Origin: Anaeromyces robustus
Lineage: Eukaryota; Neocallimastigomycota; Neocallimastigomycetes; Neocallimastigales; Neocallimastigaceae
Direction of reading: 5' to 3'
Length of the DNA stretch: 64,000 nucleotides
NCBI GenBank assembly: GCA_002104895.1
Contig: MCFG01000012.1
Coordinates: forward strand, 62,001 to 126,000
Shown: positions 61,494 through 64,000 of the stretch, in pieces
Numbering within the stretch: the first letter of the stretch is position 1
Layout of the letters: the number at the start of each line of letters is the position of its first letter
The notes under the pieces: model-generated
What the model saw: only the letters and a program-made list of their open reading frames with translations
Databases searched by the model: none
Told to the model about the DNA's origin: nothing
Translations under genes and position numbers: made by a program

Positions 61494-62930
61494 TTTACAT
61501 ATACTTTAAAAAAAGAAGCTTTATCTTATAATAATTATTATAATGATTATGAAAGGAAAATCGGATGAATTTGGAATATAAATACTGATTTATAAAAAAT
61601 TAATTAATAAAAAGATTATTATAATTCTGTAATAATATAAATTAAATAAAATAAAAATATAAGTGAAAAAAGAATAAATATAATTAAAGCATGGTTTATA
61701 TAAATGTTTTATAGAAATATACAAAATTTATATATTTTGTTATCTTTGTTATGTAAAAATTTATAAATAACATAATGAATTTTATATTCTAATTATTAAA
61801 AAAAAAGTTCTTTATTCATAAAAAAAACTTATTATTTTATTATACTTCATTAATTATTATTTTATTCCTTTTTCCTTTATTTTTTTATTTTTTATTTTAT
61901 TTAAATTTTTTTATTTTTTTAATTTATATTTATTATTATTATTTTTTGTATTTTTTTATTATTGTTATTATAATTGCATAGTATATTATATATAATTTTG
62001 TTTTTATTTTAAACGTTTTTTCTTATAGTATTAAATAATAATTTTTTTTTTATTAAAATATTAACTTTGAAATATATTACAATATTAAAGTAGTTTTAAC
62101 AGTAACTCTTACAATTAATAACTTTAATAACAACAATAGTAACATAATAAGTCTTTATAATTAAAGCTTTAGTATAATGAATATATAATTTAAATATTGA
62201 TAATGGTAATAGTGTAAATGGTAGTATAAATAATTTAGTAAATAATTCTACAGTAAAGAAAAAATTATTATTGTAGTAGAACCTAATTTTTATGAACAAA
62301 AATGGTGTATCATTTAAAATAGTAGCATATTATAATTATTAACATTATAGTATACTACTACTTTTAATAGTCCAATAGAATATTCAATATCATAATTATT
62401 ATATGATACACCATTTTTCATCAGTGTTTATTGCTATAAAACTCAATTATTCTATTTATTTTTAATAAAATATTAAAATTACAATAATAAACAAAACTTT
62501 CAAAAGAATTTAAATTTAATAATATACTATTGAAATAGAATAATATAAATTTTTATTAACAGATTTATATTCATATTAATTTAACAAAAAATATTTCTAG
62601 AAAGAAGATATGCCATTTCATTCAAAATAATCATTTCCACAATAAATATTAGTATTTTACATTATTTTTTCTGTATGGTCATATTTTTATCAAAAATGTA
62701 TGTTTTCTTTATTATATTATTTTATTATTTTTTAATCTATCATTTATTAAAAATAATTAATATTAAATAAAAATATTTTATTACAATAATTTATTACTTA
62801 TTAACGAATAAATAAATAAATATCATCTTTTTATTAATTTCATAAATAATATATCTCTTTTTTTAAAAAATAATATAATAAATAACTTTATACCATTAGA
62901 AGAAACTCTTTCTTAAAATAATAATAAATG

Positions 62931-62963
<33 letters not shown>

Positions 62964-64000
62964 AATAACTATAGTTTACATTTATATATACATATAATTG
63001 AATGTACAAAATAAATAATAAATAGTAAATAATAAATAATATAATAAATAATATATATATATTATAAAATATAATTCAAATAAATATATAAATATAAGTA
63101 TAGAATCATTCATTAGAGTAAAAATATATAAAACATATGATTTATATATTATTAATATTCTTCTTATATATTATATTAACCTATACCTTCCTTAATTATT
63201 TCTTATATTCTTTCCACATACAATATATATATATATATTTTTTATTTTAATATTGAGACAGTTGTAGTGTATATAATATAAATATTTAAATTATCTGATA
63301 TATTATAATAATTATATATTTATATTTTAAATACATTAGTTTTGTGCTCAACTCAACAATATAGTAATAAACAAAACTTATATATATAATAATAAATAAA
63401 ATTATAATATTTGCCTATACTATTTTTCTTTTTAAAACACTATAACTTATTAATTACTTTTAATTTATATTGATATATTTTTTGTTAATATTATTATTTA
63501 TATTTGTTTGAAAAAAAAAAAAGGTATATAGTTAATGTAACATTAGTATTGTTTTAAAAAATGTATATATATAGTAATTTAAATATATAGTTTAAAACAT
63601 ATTAATATTATTAAATCTTATATTATTAAAAATATTATTAGGTTTGTATTTTTTTATTGGTTATATGTTTTTGTTATACATTTAGTATATACATTTCTGT
63701 TTTATTAAACATAAAAAGAAAAAAAAAATACGGCTGGTAATATTAAAGTAATAATATGCTTTATTCAAAATATTTTATTAGTTTAAGCCACTGTATAAAA
63801 AATTTTATTATTTAAAAATTAAATAAATAAAATAAAAATATAAAATACTTTTATTGTTCAGCCATCTTTTAACTAACAATTAATTGGTAAAGTTATTAAT
63901 TATTAATTCTTATATGTCAAATTAAATTAAATTATACTTTATAAATTTTTTAAAAAAAAAAACAAAACAAAATAAATATAAAATTTTTTTAAATGATAAT
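61291..64000. other. AT-rich region at the window end with one foldback element
   Basis: No intact gene recognised. It holds an inverted-repeat element at 62298-62418 and a poly(T) run at about 62932-62957. A weak Asn-rich open stretch at about 62180-62275 (NIDNGNSVNGSINNLVNN) could be a relic, but is low-complexity. The last kilobase is AT-rich spacer. Confidence 0.55.
62298..62418. mobile_element. MITE-like foldback with 16-bp terminal inverted repeats
   Basis: 62298-62313 (AAAAATGGTGTATCAT) is the exact reverse complement of 62403-62418. The element is 121 bp long with an AT-rich interior holding ATAGTATACTACTACTTTTA. Shape and size fit a non-autonomous DNA element; flanks show no clear target-site duplication. 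Confidence 0.6.

Overview
The window looks like nuclear DNA of an anaerobic gut fungus (Neocallimastigomycota); the genus cannot be told from the sequence alone. Intergenic DNA is extremely AT-rich and full of (A)n, (AAT)n, (TTTA)n and (ATTTT)n tracts. Introns are short, AT-rich and GT..AG. Three genes encode paired Cys-rich fungal dockerins, and one of these carries a CotH kinase domain. This combination is characteristic of fungal cellulosomes.

Layout. 1-1715: the 3' part of a MATH-domain plus ankyrin-repeat gene. 2990-7790: three small two-exon genes, one on the minus strand and two almost identical on the plus strand. They share a 34-nt first exon and a central stretch resembling an HMG box. 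7791-11806: non-coding, with a decayed secreted/membrane gene and two long perfect or near-perfect hairpins. 11807-14401: a secreted Cthe_2159-like carbohydrate-binding protein with an inserted Asn-rich repeat. 17423-21025: a seven-exon YME1-type AAA+ zinc protease. 22355-23098: a secreted protein, possibly GPI-anchored. 30648-31964 and 35071-36378: two paralogous secreted proteins, each with two DUF3237-like domains and two dockerins, in a segmental duplication that includes their upstream DNA. 38742-40193: PHO88/SND3 in seven exons. 41911-43235: a four-exon multi-pass membrane protein. 44791-45285: a secreted Cys-rich protein. 47958-48650 and 59254-60045: two members of a 16-cysteine type I membrane protein family, with a third decayed copy at about 60756-61290. 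51049-53265: a three-exon secreted CotH-kinase protein with two dockerins. 56361-56580: an unusually GC-rich island. 57415-57700: a short-chain dehydrogenase pseudogene.

How the genes fit together. The dockerin proteins (30.6 kb, 35 kb, 51-53 kb) and the Cthe_2159-like protein (11.8 kb) are extracellular. The dockerin proteins are expected to attach to cellulosomes, and the Cthe_2159-like protein to bind plant polysaccharide. The Cys-rich membrane proteins are probably cell-surface or secretory-pathway proteins of unknown role. YME1 would act in the hydrogenosome inner membrane and PHO88/SND3 in ER targeting. There is no operon-like arrangement; genes lie on both strands, usually 1-5 kb apart. 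Exon structures were derived by hand from splice-site and reading-frame consistency and have not been tested against transcripts.
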